A stretch of 64,000 nucleotides of DNA from NCBI RefSeq assembly GCF_003635045.1, contig NZ_RBXT01000001.1:868001-932000 (forward strand), read 5' to 3'. Source of the stretch: Terracoccus luteus (GTDB lineage Bacteria; Actinomycetota; Actinomycetes; Actinomycetales; Dermatophilaceae). A program made the translations under genes and the position numbers. A model generated the notes under the pieces. The model had not been told where the DNA came from. It did no database searches and saw only the letters and a list, made by a program, of their open reading frames with translations. Shown here piece by piece: positions 10,303-23,606 of this stretch (positions are counted from its first letter, which is position 1; each line of letters starts with the position of its first letter).

Positions 10303-11262
10303 ATGGCTGAAGTTCTCGTCCTCGTCGACCACGTCGACGGCACCGTCCGCAAGACGACCGCCGAGCTGCTGACCATCGCCCGCCGCATCGGCGAGCCGTC
10401 GGCCGTCTTCATCGGCGACGGATTCGACACCGCGAAGGAGGCCCTCGCCCGCTACGGCGCCGAGAAGGTCTACCGCACCGCCTCGCCCGAGGTCACCGAG
10501 CACCTCGTCGCCCCCCAGGCCGAGCTGCTCGCCCAGCTCGTCGAGCGCACGTCGCCGGCGGCCGTGCTCGTGCCGAGCTCGTTGGAGGGCAAGGAGATCG
10601 CCGCCCGCCTCGCCGTCAAGACCCAGTCGGGCCTGATCACCGACGCCGTCGACGTGCAGGCCGGCGAGGGCGGCGGCATCGCCACCACGCAGTCGGTGTT
10701 CGCGGGCTCCTACACGGTGTCGGCCACCGTCACCAAGGGCACCCCGATCATCACGGTGAAGCCGAACTCCGCTGCGCCGGAGGAGGTCTCGGGTGCGGCC
10801 GCCGACGAGGAGGTCGACTTCACCCCGAGCGACGCCGCCAAGGGCGCGCGCATCACGTCGTCGCAGCCCAAGCAGGCGACGGGTCGCCCCGAGCTCACCG
10901 AGGCGGCCATCGTCGTCAGCGGCGGCCGCGGCACGGCCGGCGACTTCTCCAAGGTCGAGGACTTCGCCGACTCGCTCGGCGCGGCCGTCGGTGCCTCGCG
11001 CGCGGCCGTCGACGCCGGCTGGTACCCGCACACCTCGCAGGTCGGGCAGACGGGCAAGCAGGTCAGCCCGCAGCTCTATGTGGCGTGCGGCATCTCCGGC
11101 GCCATCCAGCACCGCGCCGGCATGCAGACGTCGAAGACGATCGTCGCGGTCAACAAGGACAACGAGGCCCCGATCTTCGAGCTCGTCGACTTCGGTGTCG
11201 TGGGTGACCTGTTCGCGGTGCTGCCGCAGGCCACCGACGCCATCACCTCGAGCAAGGGCTGA
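10303..11262 (+). CDS. etfA: Electron transfer flavoprotein, alpha subunit
   Basis: 319 aa. The N-terminal domain ([17 protein letters not shown]) is followed by the C-terminal FAD-binding domain: VSGGRG near residue 205, then [29 protein letters not shown] and the [12 protein letters not shown] tail. It forms the FAD-bearing half of ETF with EtfB. GCAGGAGCACCCC just before ATG 10303 contains the ribosome-binding GGAG. The operon ends with a 14-bp stem hairpin at 11296-11332. The pair matches Rv3029c-Rv3028c in order. Confidence 0.95.
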   Translation: MAEVLVLVDHVDGTVRKTTAELLTIARRIGEPSAVFIGDGFDTAKEALARYGAEKVYRTASPEVTEHLVAPQAELLAQLVERTSPAAVLVPSSLEGKEIAARLAVKTQSGLITDAVDVQAGEGGGIATTQSVFAGSYTVSATVTKGTPIITVKPNSAAPEEVSGAAADEEVDFTPSDAAKGARITSSQPKQATGRPELTEAAIVVSGGRGTAGDFSKVEDFADSLGAAVGASRAAVDAGWYPHTSQVGQTGKQVSPQLYVACGISGAIQHRAGMQTSKTIVAVNKDNEAPIFELVDFGVVGDLFAVLPQATDAITSSKG

Positions 11263-11295
11263 CCCACCGCCCCGCGTCCGCGCGGGGCTCACGAC

Positions 11296-11332
11296 GTGGC
11301 CACCCGACCAGCCCCTCAGGTCGGGTGGCCAC
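11296..11332. terminator. Terminator after etfA
   Basis: A perfect 14-bp inverted repeat (11296-11309 with 11319-11332) with a 9-nt loop lies 34 nt after the etfA stop and before the convergent PH-domain gene. A smaller GC hairpin precedes it around 11269-11287. Confidence 0.75.
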
Positions 11333-11439
11333 TCCCGTACCCGGGGACTGCCGACGCGCGAGACCGGGGCGTCGCGCGCGAACGTCCGTGCCCTCCGTGG
11401 GCGGTGCCGGACACCGGTGCAGGATGCCGGTGGGCGGGC

Positions 11440-11889
11440 TCAGGCGGCCGCGTCGGCCTCGGTGGCCCGTCGGCGCCAGCCGCGCACCTGCTCGCGGTTG
11501 AGCGTGTAGACCTCCGCGGCGTGACCGAACGCCCACCAGGGCTGGTGCAGCGCCTCGGCCGGCAGGTGGGTCGCCCGCGGCGAGGAGGCCGCCGTCACCT
11601 CGATGCGCCCGCGGTCGTTGACGCGCGTGACGTCGGCCAACGGCACCCGCGTGGTGAGCAGCGTGTTGACGACCACCACGGTGTCGCCGCGCAGCTCGAT
11701 GCGCGTCGTCCAGGCCCGGTAGGCGACGACGACGGCGAGCAGGGCGCAGACCGCGTAGGCCAGCCACGACGGCATCCCACCGACGAGGCGCAGCAGCAGG
11801 CGCGCGACGAGGAAGCCGAGCACGGGGGCCATGAGGGCGGTGACGATGCGGTGGGCCGCAGGCGGGCGCAGGGCCGTCGGGGCGGTCAT
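11440..11889 (-). CDS. PH-domain membrane protein, Cfp6-like
   Basis: 149 aa. Two hydrophobic segments (IVTALMAPVLGFLVARLLL and WLAYAVCALLAVVVAY, about residues 14-65) precede a bacterial PH-like domain (RIELRGDTVVVVNTLLTTRVPLADVTRV). This layout matches the actinobacterial family of M. tuberculosis Cfp6 (low-molecular-weight antigen 6), whose function is unknown. Start ATG 11889 is chosen because a consensus -10 TATGAT (minus strand 11902-11897) lies 7 nt upstream; an in-frame ATG at 11901 overlaps that box. It is divergent from the cysteine desulfurase gene and shares a 21-bp palindrome with it. Confidence 0.75.
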   Translation of the reverse strand: MTAPTALRPPAAHRIVTALMAPVLGFLVARLLLRLVGGMPSWLAYAVCALLAVVVAYRAWTTRIELRGDTVVVVNTLLTTRVPLADVTRVNDRGRIEVTAASSPRATHLPAEALHQPWWAFGHAAEVYTLNREQVRGWRRRATEADAAA

Positions 11890-11896
11890 GGGCCCG

Positions 11897-11937
11897 ATCA
11901 TAGGTGGGTCGGGAGGCGCTCCCGACCGACCTAGAAT
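11897..11937. promoter_or_regulatory. Shared operator and divergent leaderless promoters
   Basis: A 21-bp palindrome, GGTCGGGAG-N3-CTCCCGACC (11907-11927), sits between -10 boxes TATGAT (minus, 11902-11897) and TAGAAT (plus, 11932-11937). The gap from the palindrome to each -10 box is exactly 4 nt, so the palindrome covers the -35 region of both promoters. The plus -10 is 6 nt before the GTG of the desulfurase; the minus -10 is 7 nt before the PH-gene ATG. Confidence 0.7.
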
Positions 11938-11943
11938 CTCAGG

Positions 11944-13128
11944 GTGACGGCCTACCTCGACCACGCGGCGACCACGCCCCTGCTGCCCGCCGCCCTTGCG
12001 GCGATGACGCAGCAGCTGGCCACCGTCGGCAACGCGTCGTCACTGCACACGGCCGGCCGCTCGGCCCGCCGGGTCGTCGAGGAGTCGCGCGAGGCCATCG
12101 CCCGGGCCGTCGGCGCCCGACCCTCGGAGGTGCTGTTCACCTCCGGTGGCACGGAGTCGGACAACCTCGCGCTCAAGGGCACCTACCGCGCCCGGGTCGC
12201 CGCCGACCCCGCCCGTCGGCGGCTGCTCGTCGCGACGACCGAGCACCACGCCGTGCTCGACTGCGTCGAGTACCTCGTTGCCGACGAGGGCGCCGAGGTG
12301 ACGTGGCTCCATTGCGACGCCGACGGGTTCGTCGGTGTCGACACCGTCCGGGCCGCGATCGAGCGGGACCCGTCGACGGTGTGCCTCGTGTCGGTCATGT
12401 GGGCCAACAACGAGGTCGGCACCGTGCAGGACGTCGCCGGCATCGCGGCCGTGGCCCACGAGTACGGGGTGCCGGTGCACACCGACGCCGTGCAGGCGGT
12501 CGGGCACCTGCCCGTCGACTTCACCGCGACCGGCGTCGACCTCATGGCCGTCTCGGCGCACAAGCTGGGCGGACCGGTCGGGGTCGGGGCGCTCGTGGCC
12601 CGCCGCGACGCGAGGCTCGTGCCCCTCGTGCACGGCGGCGGCCAGGAGCGGCAGGTGCGCTCCGGCACCCTCGACACGGCCGGCATCGTCGCCTTCGCCG
12701 CGGCCGTCACCGAGTCGGTGGCCCGGCTCGAGGCCGAGCGCGACCGGCTCGTGCGGCTGCGCGACGACCTCGTCGTGCGCGCGGTGGCCCTCGGCGGCGG
12801 CATCCGGCCCGGAGGCCCGTGGCAGCGAGGCGACACGACGCGCCGTCTGCCCGGCAACGCCCACCTCATCGTCCCGGGCTGCGACGGCGACTCGCTGCTC
12901 TACCTGCTCGACGCCGCCGGGGTGGCCGTCTCGACCGGATCCGCCTGCCAGGCGGGCGTGCCGCGGCCCAGCCACGTGCTGCTCGCCATGGGGGTTCCCG
13001 AGGGTGACGCCGCCGGTGCCCTGCGGGTGACGCTCGGCCACACGAGCACCCAGGCCGACGTCGACGCGTTCGTCGACGCCCTGCCCGCGGCCGTGCAGCG
13101 CGCGCGCCGGGCCCGGGAGGCGTCATGA
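11944..13128 (+). CDS. iscS: Cysteine desulfurase (NifS/IscS type)
   Basis: 394 aa PLP enzyme. It begins [32 protein letters not shown] carries the PLP-binding lysine and [17 protein letters not shown] the catalytic cysteine in the long loop of group I desulfurases. It takes sulfur from cysteine, and the 4-nt overlap with mnmA points to supply of persulfide for tRNA 2-thiouridine and probably Fe-S assembly. GTG 11944 is supported by the -10 TAGAAT 6 nt upstream (leaderless). The order desulfurase-mnmA matches Rv3025c-Rv3024c. Confidence 0.92.
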   Translation: MTAYLDHAATTPLLPAALAAMTQQLATVGNASSLHTAGRSARRVVEESREAIARAVGARPSEVLFTSGGTESDNLALKGTYRARVAADPARRRLLVATTEHHAVLDCVEYLVADEGAEVTWLHCDADGFVGVDTVRAAIERDPSTVCLVSVMWANNEVGTVQDVAGIAAVAHEYGVPVHTDAVQAVGHLPVDFTATGVDLMAVSAHKLGGPVGVGALVARRDARLVPLVHGGGQERQVRSGTLDTAGIVAFAAAVTESVARLEAERDRLVRLRDDLVVRAVALGGGIRPGGPWQRGDTTRRLPGNAHLIVPGCDGDSLLYLLDAAGVAVSTGSACQAGVPRPSHVLLAMGVPEGDAAGALRVTLGHTSTQADVDAFVDALPAAVQRARRAREAS

Positions 13129-14240
13129 GGGTCGTCGCCGCCATGAGCGGAGGCGTCGACTCGGCCGTCGCCGCCGCCCGCATGCTCGCCGCCGGCCACG
13201 AGGTCGTCGGCGTGCACCTCGCCCTCAGCCGCAGCGCGGCGACGCTGCGCGAGTCGGCGCGCGGCTGCTGCACGATCGAGGATGCCGGTGACGCCCGGCG
13301 GGTGGCCGACGTCCTCGGCATCCCGTTCTACGTCTGGGACCTCGCGGACCGTTTCGAGCGCGACGTCATCGCCGACTTCACGGCCGAGTACGCCGCTGGG
13401 CGCACGCCCAACCCCTGCCTGCGCTGCAACGAGAAGATCAAGTTCGCCGCCCTGCTCGATAAGGCGCTCGCCCTCGGCTTCGACGCGGTCGCCACGGGTC
13501 ACTACGCGCAGGTCGTCGAGCGGCCCGACGGTCTCGGCGGGGTGCAGCGCGAGCTGCACCGGGCGGTCGACCCGGCCAAGGACCAGAGCTACGTGCTCGG
13601 CGTTCTCGACGCCGAGCAGCTCGCCCACGCCTTCTTCCCGCTCGGCGACACCGTCAAGACGCAGGTGCGCGAGGAGGCGGCCGAGCGCGGCTTCTACGTC
13701 GCCCGCAAGCCCGACAGCCACGACATCTGCTTCATCCCCGACGGCGACACCCGCGGCTGGCTCGGCCGCCGGCTGGGGGAGGCGCCCGGCGACATCGTCG
13801 ACACCTCGGGTGAGGTGCTCGGCCGGCACGCGGGCGCGTTCGCGTACACGGTCGGGCAGCGTCGGGGCCTGGCGCTGTCGCGACCGGCGGCGGACGGGCA
13901 GCCGCGCTACGTCGTCGAGGTGCGACCCGACTCGAACCAGGTCGTCGTCGGCACCGCGGACCTGCTCGGGGTCGACCTCGTCACGGGCACGCACGCCCGG
14001 TGGTGCGGCCCGGCTCCCGAGGGGGAGGTGCGGGTCGGGGCGCAGGTCCGGGCCCACGGCGAGGAGTTCCCGGCGACGGCCACCGCCGGCACCGGGCCTG
14101 ATGGCGACGAGGTGGTCGTGCGGCTCGACTCCCGCATCCGTGGCGTGGCCCCGGGCCAGTCGGTCGTGCTCTACGACGGCACCCGGGTCGTCGGGTCGGC
14201 CACCATCACCGCGTCCCGGCTGCAGCGCAGCCCGGCCTGA
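13125..14240 (+). CDS. mnmA: tRNA 2-thiouridylase MnmA
   Basis: 371 aa. The PP-loop motif [16 protein letters not shown] is at the N-terminus; [12 protein letters not shown] has the first catalytic cysteine, ATGHYAQV the conserved His-Tyr, and [12 protein letters not shown] the second cysteine. The C-terminal beta-barrel begins near [15 protein letters not shown]. The enzyme adenylates and then thiolates U34 of Glu, Gln and Lys tRNAs. ATG 13125 overlaps the desulfurase stop by 4 nt, indicating translational coupling with its sulfur donor. Confidence 0.95.
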   Translation: MRVVAAMSGGVDSAVAAARMLAAGHEVVGVHLALSRSAATLRESARGCCTIEDAGDARRVADVLGIPFYVWDLADRFERDVIADFTAEYAAGRTPNPCLRCNEKIKFAALLDKALALGFDAVATGHYAQVVERPDGLGGVQRELHRAVDPAKDQSYVLGVLDAEQLAHAFFPLGDTVKTQVREEAAERGFYVARKPDSHDICFIPDGDTRGWLGRRLGEAPGDIVDTSGEVLGRHAGAFAYTVGQRRGLALSRPAADGQPRYVVEVRPDSNQVVVGTADLLGVDLVTGTHARWCGPAPEGEVRVGAQVRAHGEEFPATATAGTGPDGDEVVVRLDSRIRGVAPGQSVVLYDGTRVVGSATITASRLQRSPA

Positions 14241-14276
14241 GGCTCCACCGGCGGGCGTCACTCGAGGCACCGACCG

Positions 14277-15173
14277 TCACTCGAGGCTGCGCGTCCACGT
14301 GACGGTCCGGGCCGTGGGCGCGAACCCCATCGCCCGGTAGAGCCGCTGCGGCCCGGGGTGGCCGGGGTCGCCCCGCGGGCTGACCTGGGCCCAGCGGGCG
14401 CCGAGGTCGCGCAGACGGCGCAGCGCGCCGAGGGTCACGGCGGTGGCCAGGCCGCGGCCGCGGTGGGACGGGACGCAGCCCACGGGCTCGACGAGACCCA
14501 CCCCGGCGCCGTCGGCCGCGGCCTCGTCGAGCCAGACGAGGCAGGAGGCGACGAGCTCGCCGTCGTCCGTCGTGGCGACCCAGTCCAGCTCGGACCGGTA
14601 GGGCCAGGTGGAGGTGACCCGGTCGTAGGCGTGCGCGTCGACCGACGAGGGGCCGACGCTCGACCACGCGTCGGCGTGCACGGCCGCGCGCCGCTCCAGC
14701 TCACCCGGCCGTGACAGGTCGACCGGGCGCAGACGGTAGCCGTCGACCTCGGGCGGCGTCGGCAGGGAGCCGGGACCGCCCAGGTCGAGCAGGTGGTGGG
14801 TGAACCAGGGCGCGTCGAGGTCCGGGGCGAATCCCGCTGCCGCGAGGGCTGGTTCGCTGACATCGCGCTCCATGACGAGGGCCGACTGCGTCTCGGCGTC
14901 GCTGGTGTCCTCGAACCACTCGACGACGTCGTCGGCGAGCTCGGGGTGGTCGGGGTCGACCTGCAGCTCGAGCCAGTCGGGCGACTCGGCCCACCCCAGG
15001 GCGACCGCCTGCTCACCGTCGCGCCACAGCGAGACCGGTGGGCGGTCGACCGAGGTGGCGAGGTTCCACGCCAGCTGTCCGGGGTGGAAGCGGCTCACCG
15101 GGCTCCAGAGGCGCGAGCTCATGGCCTGCGCCGCCCGCAGGTCGCCCGGGCCTTCGAGGTCGCGACGGGTCAC
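14277..15173 (-). CDS. GNAT-family acetyltransferase
   Basis: 298 aa. The C-terminal half has the acetyl-CoA binding signature GCVPSHRGRGLATAVTLGALRRL and a final YRAMGFAPTARTVTW strand. The N-terminal half (LWSPVSRFHPGQLAWNLAT) is a second, weaker GNAT-like domain common in actinobacterial proteins. The substrate is unknown. GTG 15173 is chosen over GTG 15182 because -10 TAACGT (minus, 15186-15181) ends 7 nt before it and covers the other GTG. The 3' end carries a small direct repeat of CGTCACTCGAGGC that duplicates the sequence over the stop codon. Confidence 0.75.
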   Translation of the reverse strand: MTRRDLEGPGDLRAAQAMSSRLWSPVSRFHPGQLAWNLATSVDRPPVSLWRDGEQAVALGWAESPDWLELQVDPDHPELADDVVEWFEDTSDAETQSALVMERDVSEPALAAAGFAPDLDAPWFTHHLLDLGGPGSLPTPPEVDGYRLRPVDLSRPGELERRAAVHADAWSSVGPSSVDAHAYDRVTSTWPYRSELDWVATTDDGELVASCLVWLDEAAADGAGVGLVEPVGCVPSHRGRGLATAVTLGALRRLRDLGARWAQVSPRGDPGHPGPQRLYRAMGFAPTARTVTWTRSLE

Positions 15174-15287
15174 GGTGGCCACGTTAGCCGTGGACGTCCC
15201 GTCGACGTGGGCCGGGACGGGCTGTGGCGAAGCGGACAGCAGCGGGGCGGCGGCGGGCGCCGGGAGCCGCGGCGACATACTGGCCCG

Positions 15288-16268
15288 ATGGCTACCGCGA
15301 CCGGCATCGGCTCCTGGCCCGGCACCTCCGTGCGTGACGCGCTGGCCCAGGTGCGTGAGCTGCTCGACGGGCAGCTGCCCTACCTGCCCGAGCTGCCGGC
15401 GCGGGGACCGGGCGCCGACCTGGTCGGTCGCACCGCGGGCCTGCTCGTCGAGCTGCCGGTCGACCTGCAGCCCGTCGGCTGGCGGCTCGTCGACCGCCCC
15501 GGCCGCGACGCGTCGCGCACCGCCGCCCTCCTGCGCGAGGACCTCGACGAGCTCGCCGAGGCCTTCGACGGGCACACCGGGCCGCTCAAGGTGCAGGTGG
15601 CCGGCCCGTGGACCCTGGCCGCCGGGGTCTGGCTGACCCGCGGCGAGCGGGCGATCGTCGACGAGGGGGCGCGCCGCGACCTCGTGTCGTCGCTGGCCGA
15701 GGGCGTGCGGGTCCACGTCGCCGCCGTGCGGCGCCTCGTGCCCGGTGCCGAGGTGGTGCTGCAGGTCGACGAGCCCTCGTTGCCGACGGTGCTCGCGGGC
15801 CGGCTGCCCACGGTCAGCGGCTTCGGGCGGCTGCCCACCCTCGACCCCCAGGAGGCCACCGCCGGCCTGCTCGAGGTGCTGGCGGCCCATGACGGTCCGA
15901 CGGTCGTGCACTGCTGTGCCCCGGAGGTACCGCTGCCGCTGCTGCGCTCCCTGGGGGCGGGTGCACTGTCGCTCGACACCTCGCTGCTGCGGCCCCGCGC
16001 CTGGGAGGGTGTCGCGGTCGCCGTCGAGGACGGCGTGGTCCTGCACGCCGGCGTCGTGCCCACCGACGGCTCCGCGCTGCGGGCGGTCGACCTCGCCGCC
16101 GGGCTGGCCGACACGTGGCGACGCATCGGGATGCCGGCCACCACCCTCACCGACCTCGTGGCCACCCCCGCCTGCGGGCTCGCCGGCGTCTCGCCCGAGA
16201 CGGCCCGGGCAGTGCAGCGCGCGGCCGTCGAGGTCGCCGCCGAGCTCGACGAGCTGTCCGCCGCCTGA
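15288..16268 (+). CDS. MetE/UroD-like protein (cobalamin-independent methionine synthase C-terminal type)
   Basis: 326 aa, about the size of the MetE catalytic domain alone. ATGIGSWPGTSVRDAL opens the barrel, VAGPWTLAAGVWL and QVDEPSLP follow, and the zinc site is visible as VVHCCAPE (His-x-Cys) and TPACGLAGVSPETA (Cys). It may transfer a methyl group to homocysteine from a donor other than folate polyglutamate, or another thiol; the substrate is not set by sequence. -10 CATACT (15276-15281) lies 6 nt before ATG 15288. Its position between mnmA and ligA equals Rv3015c. Confidence 0.75.
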   Translation: MATATGIGSWPGTSVRDALAQVRELLDGQLPYLPELPARGPGADLVGRTAGLLVELPVDLQPVGWRLVDRPGRDASRTAALLREDLDELAEAFDGHTGPLKVQVAGPWTLAAGVWLTRGERAIVDEGARRDLVSSLAEGVRVHVAAVRRLVPGAEVVLQVDEPSLPTVLAGRLPTVSGFGRLPTLDPQEATAGLLEVLAAHDGPTVVHCCAPEVPLPLLRSLGAGALSLDTSLLRPRAWEGVAVAVEDGVVLHAGVVPTDGSALRAVDLAAGLADTWRRIGMPATTLTDLVATPACGLAGVSPETARAVQRAAVEVAAELDELSAA

Positions 16269-16324
16269 GCCCACCCGTCGGTGGCCCCGCCACGTCGGCG
16301 ACTGCACAAGACCCCGGAACGCCG

Positions 16325-16359
16325 CCGGCCGGCATCCTCGGGGTGAGGGTGCCGGCCGG
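16325..16359. terminator. Terminator between the MetE-like and L,D-transpeptidase genes
   Basis: Inverted repeat CCGGCCGGCA (16325-16334) and TGCCGGCCGG (16350-16359), 15-nt spacer, in the 113-bp gap between convergent genes. Confidence 0.65.
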
Positions 16360-16381
16360 TCGGGTCACGGGTGAGGTCGGC

Positions 16382-17626
16382 TCAGAGGGCCGAGCCCTTC
16401 TGCCAGGCGGCCCAGCTGAGGTTCCAGTCGGAGTAGCCGTTGCCCATCGTCATGCCGCGGTCGGTGCCGGTCGTCACGACGACGTCGCCGATCTTCACGT
16501 TGTCGTAGAGCCACTTGCCGTTGCGGTCGCTCATGCCGATGCAGCCGTGGCTGACGTTGCGACGCCCCTGGTCCTTGACCGACCACGGCGCGGTGTGGAG
16601 GAACTCGCCCGAGTTCGTCACGCGCATCGCGAACTTCACGGGGGTGTCGGCGTAGTAGCCGGTGTCACCGGGCTTGAGGCCGATGGTCTCGGCGCGCATC
16701 GTGATGTCGGTGACCTTGTCCATGATGACCTTCGTGCCCGAGCGGGTCGTGAACCCGGGCTGGCCGCCGGTGACCGGCACGGTGCGCGCCAGCTTGCCGT
16801 CGATCATGACCTTCATCTCGTGCGTCTTGAGGTCGACGTTGGCGATGACCGAGCGGCCGATGGTGAAGTCGGAGACGCGGCTCATCTCGCCGTAGAGCTT
16901 GCCCGACTTCACGCCGTTGAGCTCGGCGTCGACGTGCACCTTGGTGCCGGGCTTCCAGTACGTCTGGGGGCGCCAGTGCGCCTCCTTCGACGAGAGCCAG
17001 TACCAGGACCCGGCCTGGGCCGGCGTCGAGGTGACCTTCATGTGCTTCTCGAAGGCGGCCTTGTCGGTGACCGGGAGGTCGAAGCGGACGATGACCGGCA
17101 TGCCGATGCCGACCTCGCCGCCGTCGCGCGGCGAGACGGCGACGTAGATCTGGTCGTCGAGGGAGAGGTTCGCGGTGCGGAACGTGCGGGTCTTCTCGGC
17201 CTCGAGGCCCGAGGCGTCCTCGCCCACGAGGTTCAAGGTGTACTTCACGCCGGGCTCGAGCAGGTCGCCGGCGGTCCACGTGCCGTCCTTGAGCGAGCCG
17301 TCGACGGCGACCTTGTTGCCCTTCTTGCTCACGTACGACAGCGACGCCTTGGTCAGCTCGCCGTCGGTGGCGCTCGCGGTGACGCGGGTGTCGACGGCCA
17401 CGCCGGTGGCGTCGTCCTCGACGCTCGTCTTCCACGCGACCGGCGGGGTGGTCGGGCTGGGTGAGCTGCTCGGCGTGCCGCCGGAGCCGCCGGCGACCGG
17501 CGCGGAGGAGCCGGACGCCGCCGGGGCGGGGCTGTCGGCGCTGGCCGTCGCGTTGCAGGCGGACACGGAGAGCATGGCGACGAGGGCCAGGCTCGACACG
17601 ACGGTGGTACGACTACGCAGCTTCAC
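16382..17626 (-). CDS. L,D-transpeptidase lipoprotein (YkuD domain with Ig-like domains)
   Basis: 414 aa. A signal sequence ends in the lipobox LSVSAC (Cys near residue 24), so it should be a membrane-anchored lipoprotein facing the wall. A Ser/Pro/Gly linker leads to two Ig-like domains (about residues 60-250), then the YkuD catalytic domain with FLHTAPWSV and the active-site motif NVSHGCIGMS, Cys being the nucleophile. The family makes 3-3 crosslinks in peptidoglycan by transferring m-DAP. GTG 17626 is set by the ribosome site GAGGAG about 8 nt upstream. The domain plan equals M. tuberculosis LdtB-type proteins. Confidence 0.93.
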   Translation of the reverse strand: MKLRSRTTVVSSLALVAMLSVSACNATASADSPAPAASGSSAPVAGGSGGTPSSSPSPTTPPVAWKTSVEDDATGVAVDTRVTASATDGELTKASLSYVSKKGNKVAVDGSLKDGTWTAGDLLEPGVKYTLNLVGEDASGLEAEKTRTFRTANLSLDDQIYVAVSPRDGGEVGIGMPVIVRFDLPVTDKAAFEKHMKVTSTPAQAGSWYWLSSKEAHWRPQTYWKPGTKVHVDAELNGVKSGKLYGEMSRVSDFTIGRSVIANVDLKTHEMKVMIDGKLARTVPVTGGQPGFTTRSGTKVIMDKVTDITMRAETIGLKPGDTGYYADTPVKFAMRVTNSGEFLHTAPWSVKDQGRRNVSHGCIGMSDRNGKWLYDNVKIGDVVVTTGTDRGMTMGNGYSDWNLSWAAWQKGSAL

Positions 17627-17759
17627 ACGCGACTCCTCGGCTTGCGGGTGCGCCGCACCCGAGGCCGGGTGGAGCGCAGCGGGCCGGCTCGTGACCCTTC
17701 CCCCAGTGTCACCGATCGGCTCCTCTACGCCAAAACGACGCGCGATGCCAACATCACGT

Positions 17760-17775
17760 TGACAGACGGCTGTCA
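17760..17775. promoter_or_regulatory. Short dyad between the transpeptidase and acyl-CoA ligase genes
   Basis: TGACAG-N4-CTGTCA (17760-17775) is a 6-bp dyad in the 218-bp gap 17627-17844, upstream of the transpeptidase and downstream of the ligase gene. It could be an operator for the transpeptidase or a weak terminator for the ligase; the sequence does not decide. Confidence 0.25.
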
Positions 17776-17844
17776 GGTGACGCGCAGACCCGGACGCATG
17801 CGGACGAACGGGCCGCGCACGGCCTCGGTCGTCAGGTGGAGGGC

Positions 17845-21661
<3,817 letters not shown>

Positions 21662-21671
21662 ACTGGCCCCC

Positions 21672-21968
21672 ATGGCCAACCTGACCCGTGACGACGTCGC
21701 CCACCTCGCCGGGCTCGCCCGCATCGAGCTGTCCGACGCCGAGCTCGACCGCATGGTCGGCGAGCTCGGCATCATCCTCGAGTCGGTGGCGCAGGTGCAG
21801 CAGGCACCGACCGAGGGCGTCGACCCGATGTCGCACCCCATGCCGCTGACGAACGTCACCCGGCCCGACGTCGTGCGCCCGTCCCTCGGCGCCGAGGCCG
21901 TGCTCGCCGGCGCCCCCGAGGCCGACCAGCAGCGCTTCTCGGTGCCGCGCATCCTCGACGAGGACTGA
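21672..21968 (+). CDS. gatC: Aspartyl/glutamyl-tRNA amidotransferase subunit C
   Basis: 98 aa, normal length. [24 protein letters not shown] and the end [10 protein letters not shown] are typical GatC. The subunit wraps around GatA and GatB and stabilises the complex that converts Glu-tRNA(Gln) and Asp-tRNA(Asn) to the cognate amidated forms. The start follows a -10-like TAGACT. gatA follows 89 nt downstream with its own GTG. Confidence 0.95.
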   Translation: MANLTRDDVAHLAGLARIELSDAELDRMVGELGIILESVAQVQQAPTEGVDPMSHPMPLTNVTRPDVVRPSLGAEAVLAGAPEADQQRFSVPRILDED

Positions 21969-22057
21969 GCCCTCCCGCACCCCGCCAGCACGGGTCGGGG
22001 CGCTCCGCGAGGGCGAACCGACCGGCATCCGACCCCTCACCACCGAAGGCGACCGAC

Positions 22058-23605
22058 GTGACAGACCTGCCCTCCGACCTCACCCGCGCCACCGCGGCCG
22101 ACCTCGCCGACGCGCTCGCCCGAGGCGCGCTCTCGTCGGTCGAGGTGACGCAGGCGCACCTCGACCGCATCGCGCAGGTCGACGGCCAGGTGCACTCGTA
22201 CCTGCACGTCGACGGCGAGGGCGCGCTCGCCCAGGCGCGCACCGTCGACGAGCGGCGCGCGGCCGGCGAGTCGCTCGGGGCGCTGGCGGGCGTGCCGATC
22301 GCCGTCAAGGACGTCATGACGACGAAGGGGATGCCGACGACGTGCGGCAGCCGCATGCTCGAGGGCTGGGTGCCGCCCTACGACGCGACCGTCGTGACGC
22401 GCCTGCGCGAGGGCGGTCTGCCGCTGCTCGGCAAGACGAACATGGACGAGTTCGCCATGGGCAGCTCGACCGAGCACTCGGCCTACGGTCCGTCGCACAA
22501 CCCGTGGGACCTCGAGCGCATCCCCGGCGGCTCGGGCGGTGGCTCGAGCTCGGTGCTCGCCTCGTTCCAGGCCCCGCTCGCGACGGGCACCGACACCGGC
22601 GGCTCGATCCGCCAGCCGGCTGCCGTGACCGCGACGGTCGGCACGAAGCCGACGTACGGCGGCGTCTCGCGCTACGGGCTCGTCGCCCTCGCCAGCTCGC
22701 TGGACCAGGCCGGCCCGTGCGGCCGCACCGTGCTCGACACCGCCCTGCTGCACGCGGTCATGGCCGGTCACGACCCGATGGACTCGACCTCGATCGACGC
22801 CCCGGTGCCCCCGGTCGTCGAGGCGGCCCGCGCGGCCGACGTGCGCGGCATGCGCATCGGGGTCGTCAAGGAGCTCGGCGGCGAGGGGTACCAGCCCGGG
22901 GTCCGCGCCCGCTTCGACGAGTCGGTCGCGCTGCTCGAGCAGCTCGGCGCCGAGGTCGTCGAGGTGAGCTGCCCGAACTTCGAGTACGCCCTCGCGGCGT
23001 ACTACCTCATCCTCCCGAGCGAGGCGAGCAGCAACCTCGCGAAGTTCGACGCCATGCGCTACGGCCTGCGGGTGCGCCCCGAGGGCGTGCAGGCGCCGAG
23101 CGCCGAGCAGGTCATGGCCGCCACGCGCGACGCCGGCTTCGGACCGGAGGTCAAGCGCCGCATCATCCTCGGCACCTACGCCCTCAGCTCGGGCTACTAC
23201 GACGCCTACTACGGCTCGGCCCAGAAGGTGCGCGCCCTGATCGCCCGTGACTTCGACGCCGCGTACGAGCAGGCCGACGTGCTCGTCAGCCCGACCGCGC
23301 CGACGACGGCCTTCCGCCTCGGCGACAAGCTCGACGACCCGCTCGCCATGTACCTCAACGACATCGCGACCATCCCCGCGAACCTCGCCGGCGTGCCGGG
23401 CATGTCGGTGCCGTCCGGTCTCGCCGACGAGGACGGCCTGCCCGCCGGCATCCAGATCCTCGCGCCCGCGATGAAGGACGAGCGGCTCTACTCGGTGGGC
23501 GCCGCCCTCGAGGCCGCCCTGCTCGACCGATGGGGCGGGCCGATCCTCGACCGCGCGCCCGCGCTGGGCGCGGCCACCTCCACCTCCGGCACGACGGGAG
23601 CCTGA
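22058..23605 (+). CDS. gatA: Aspartyl/glutamyl-tRNA amidotransferase subunit A
   Basis: 515 aa amidase-signature protein. The Lys of the triad is in [14 protein letters not shown], the cis-Ser and nucleophile Ser in [19 protein letters not shown] and [12 protein letters not shown]. GatA hydrolyses glutamine and channels ammonia to GatB. GTG 22058 begins [19 protein letters not shown]. It is followed by gatB after 1 nt, so translation is probably coupled. gltX at 61.6 kb would supply the mischarged Glu-tRNA(Gln) substrate. Confidence 0.96.
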   Translation: MTDLPSDLTRATAADLADALARGALSSVEVTQAHLDRIAQVDGQVHSYLHVDGEGALAQARTVDERRAAGESLGALAGVPIAVKDVMTTKGMPTTCGSRMLEGWVPPYDATVVTRLREGGLPLLGKTNMDEFAMGSSTEHSAYGPSHNPWDLERIPGGSGGGSSSVLASFQAPLATGTDTGGSIRQPAAVTATVGTKPTYGGVSRYGLVALASSLDQAGPCGRTVLDTALLHAVMAGHDPMDSTSIDAPVPPVVEAARAADVRGMRIGVVKELGGEGYQPGVRARFDESVALLEQLGAEVVEVSCPNFEYALAAYYLILPSEASSNLAKFDAMRYGLRVRPEGVQAPSAEQVMAATRDAGFGPEVKRRIILGTYALSSGYYDAYYGSAQKVRALIARDFDAAYEQADVLVSPTAPTTAFRLGDKLDDPLAMYLNDIATIPANLAGVPGMSVPSGLADEDGLPAGIQILAPAMKDERLYSVGAALEAALLDRWGGPILDRAPALGAATSTSGTTGA

Positions 23606-23606
23606 C

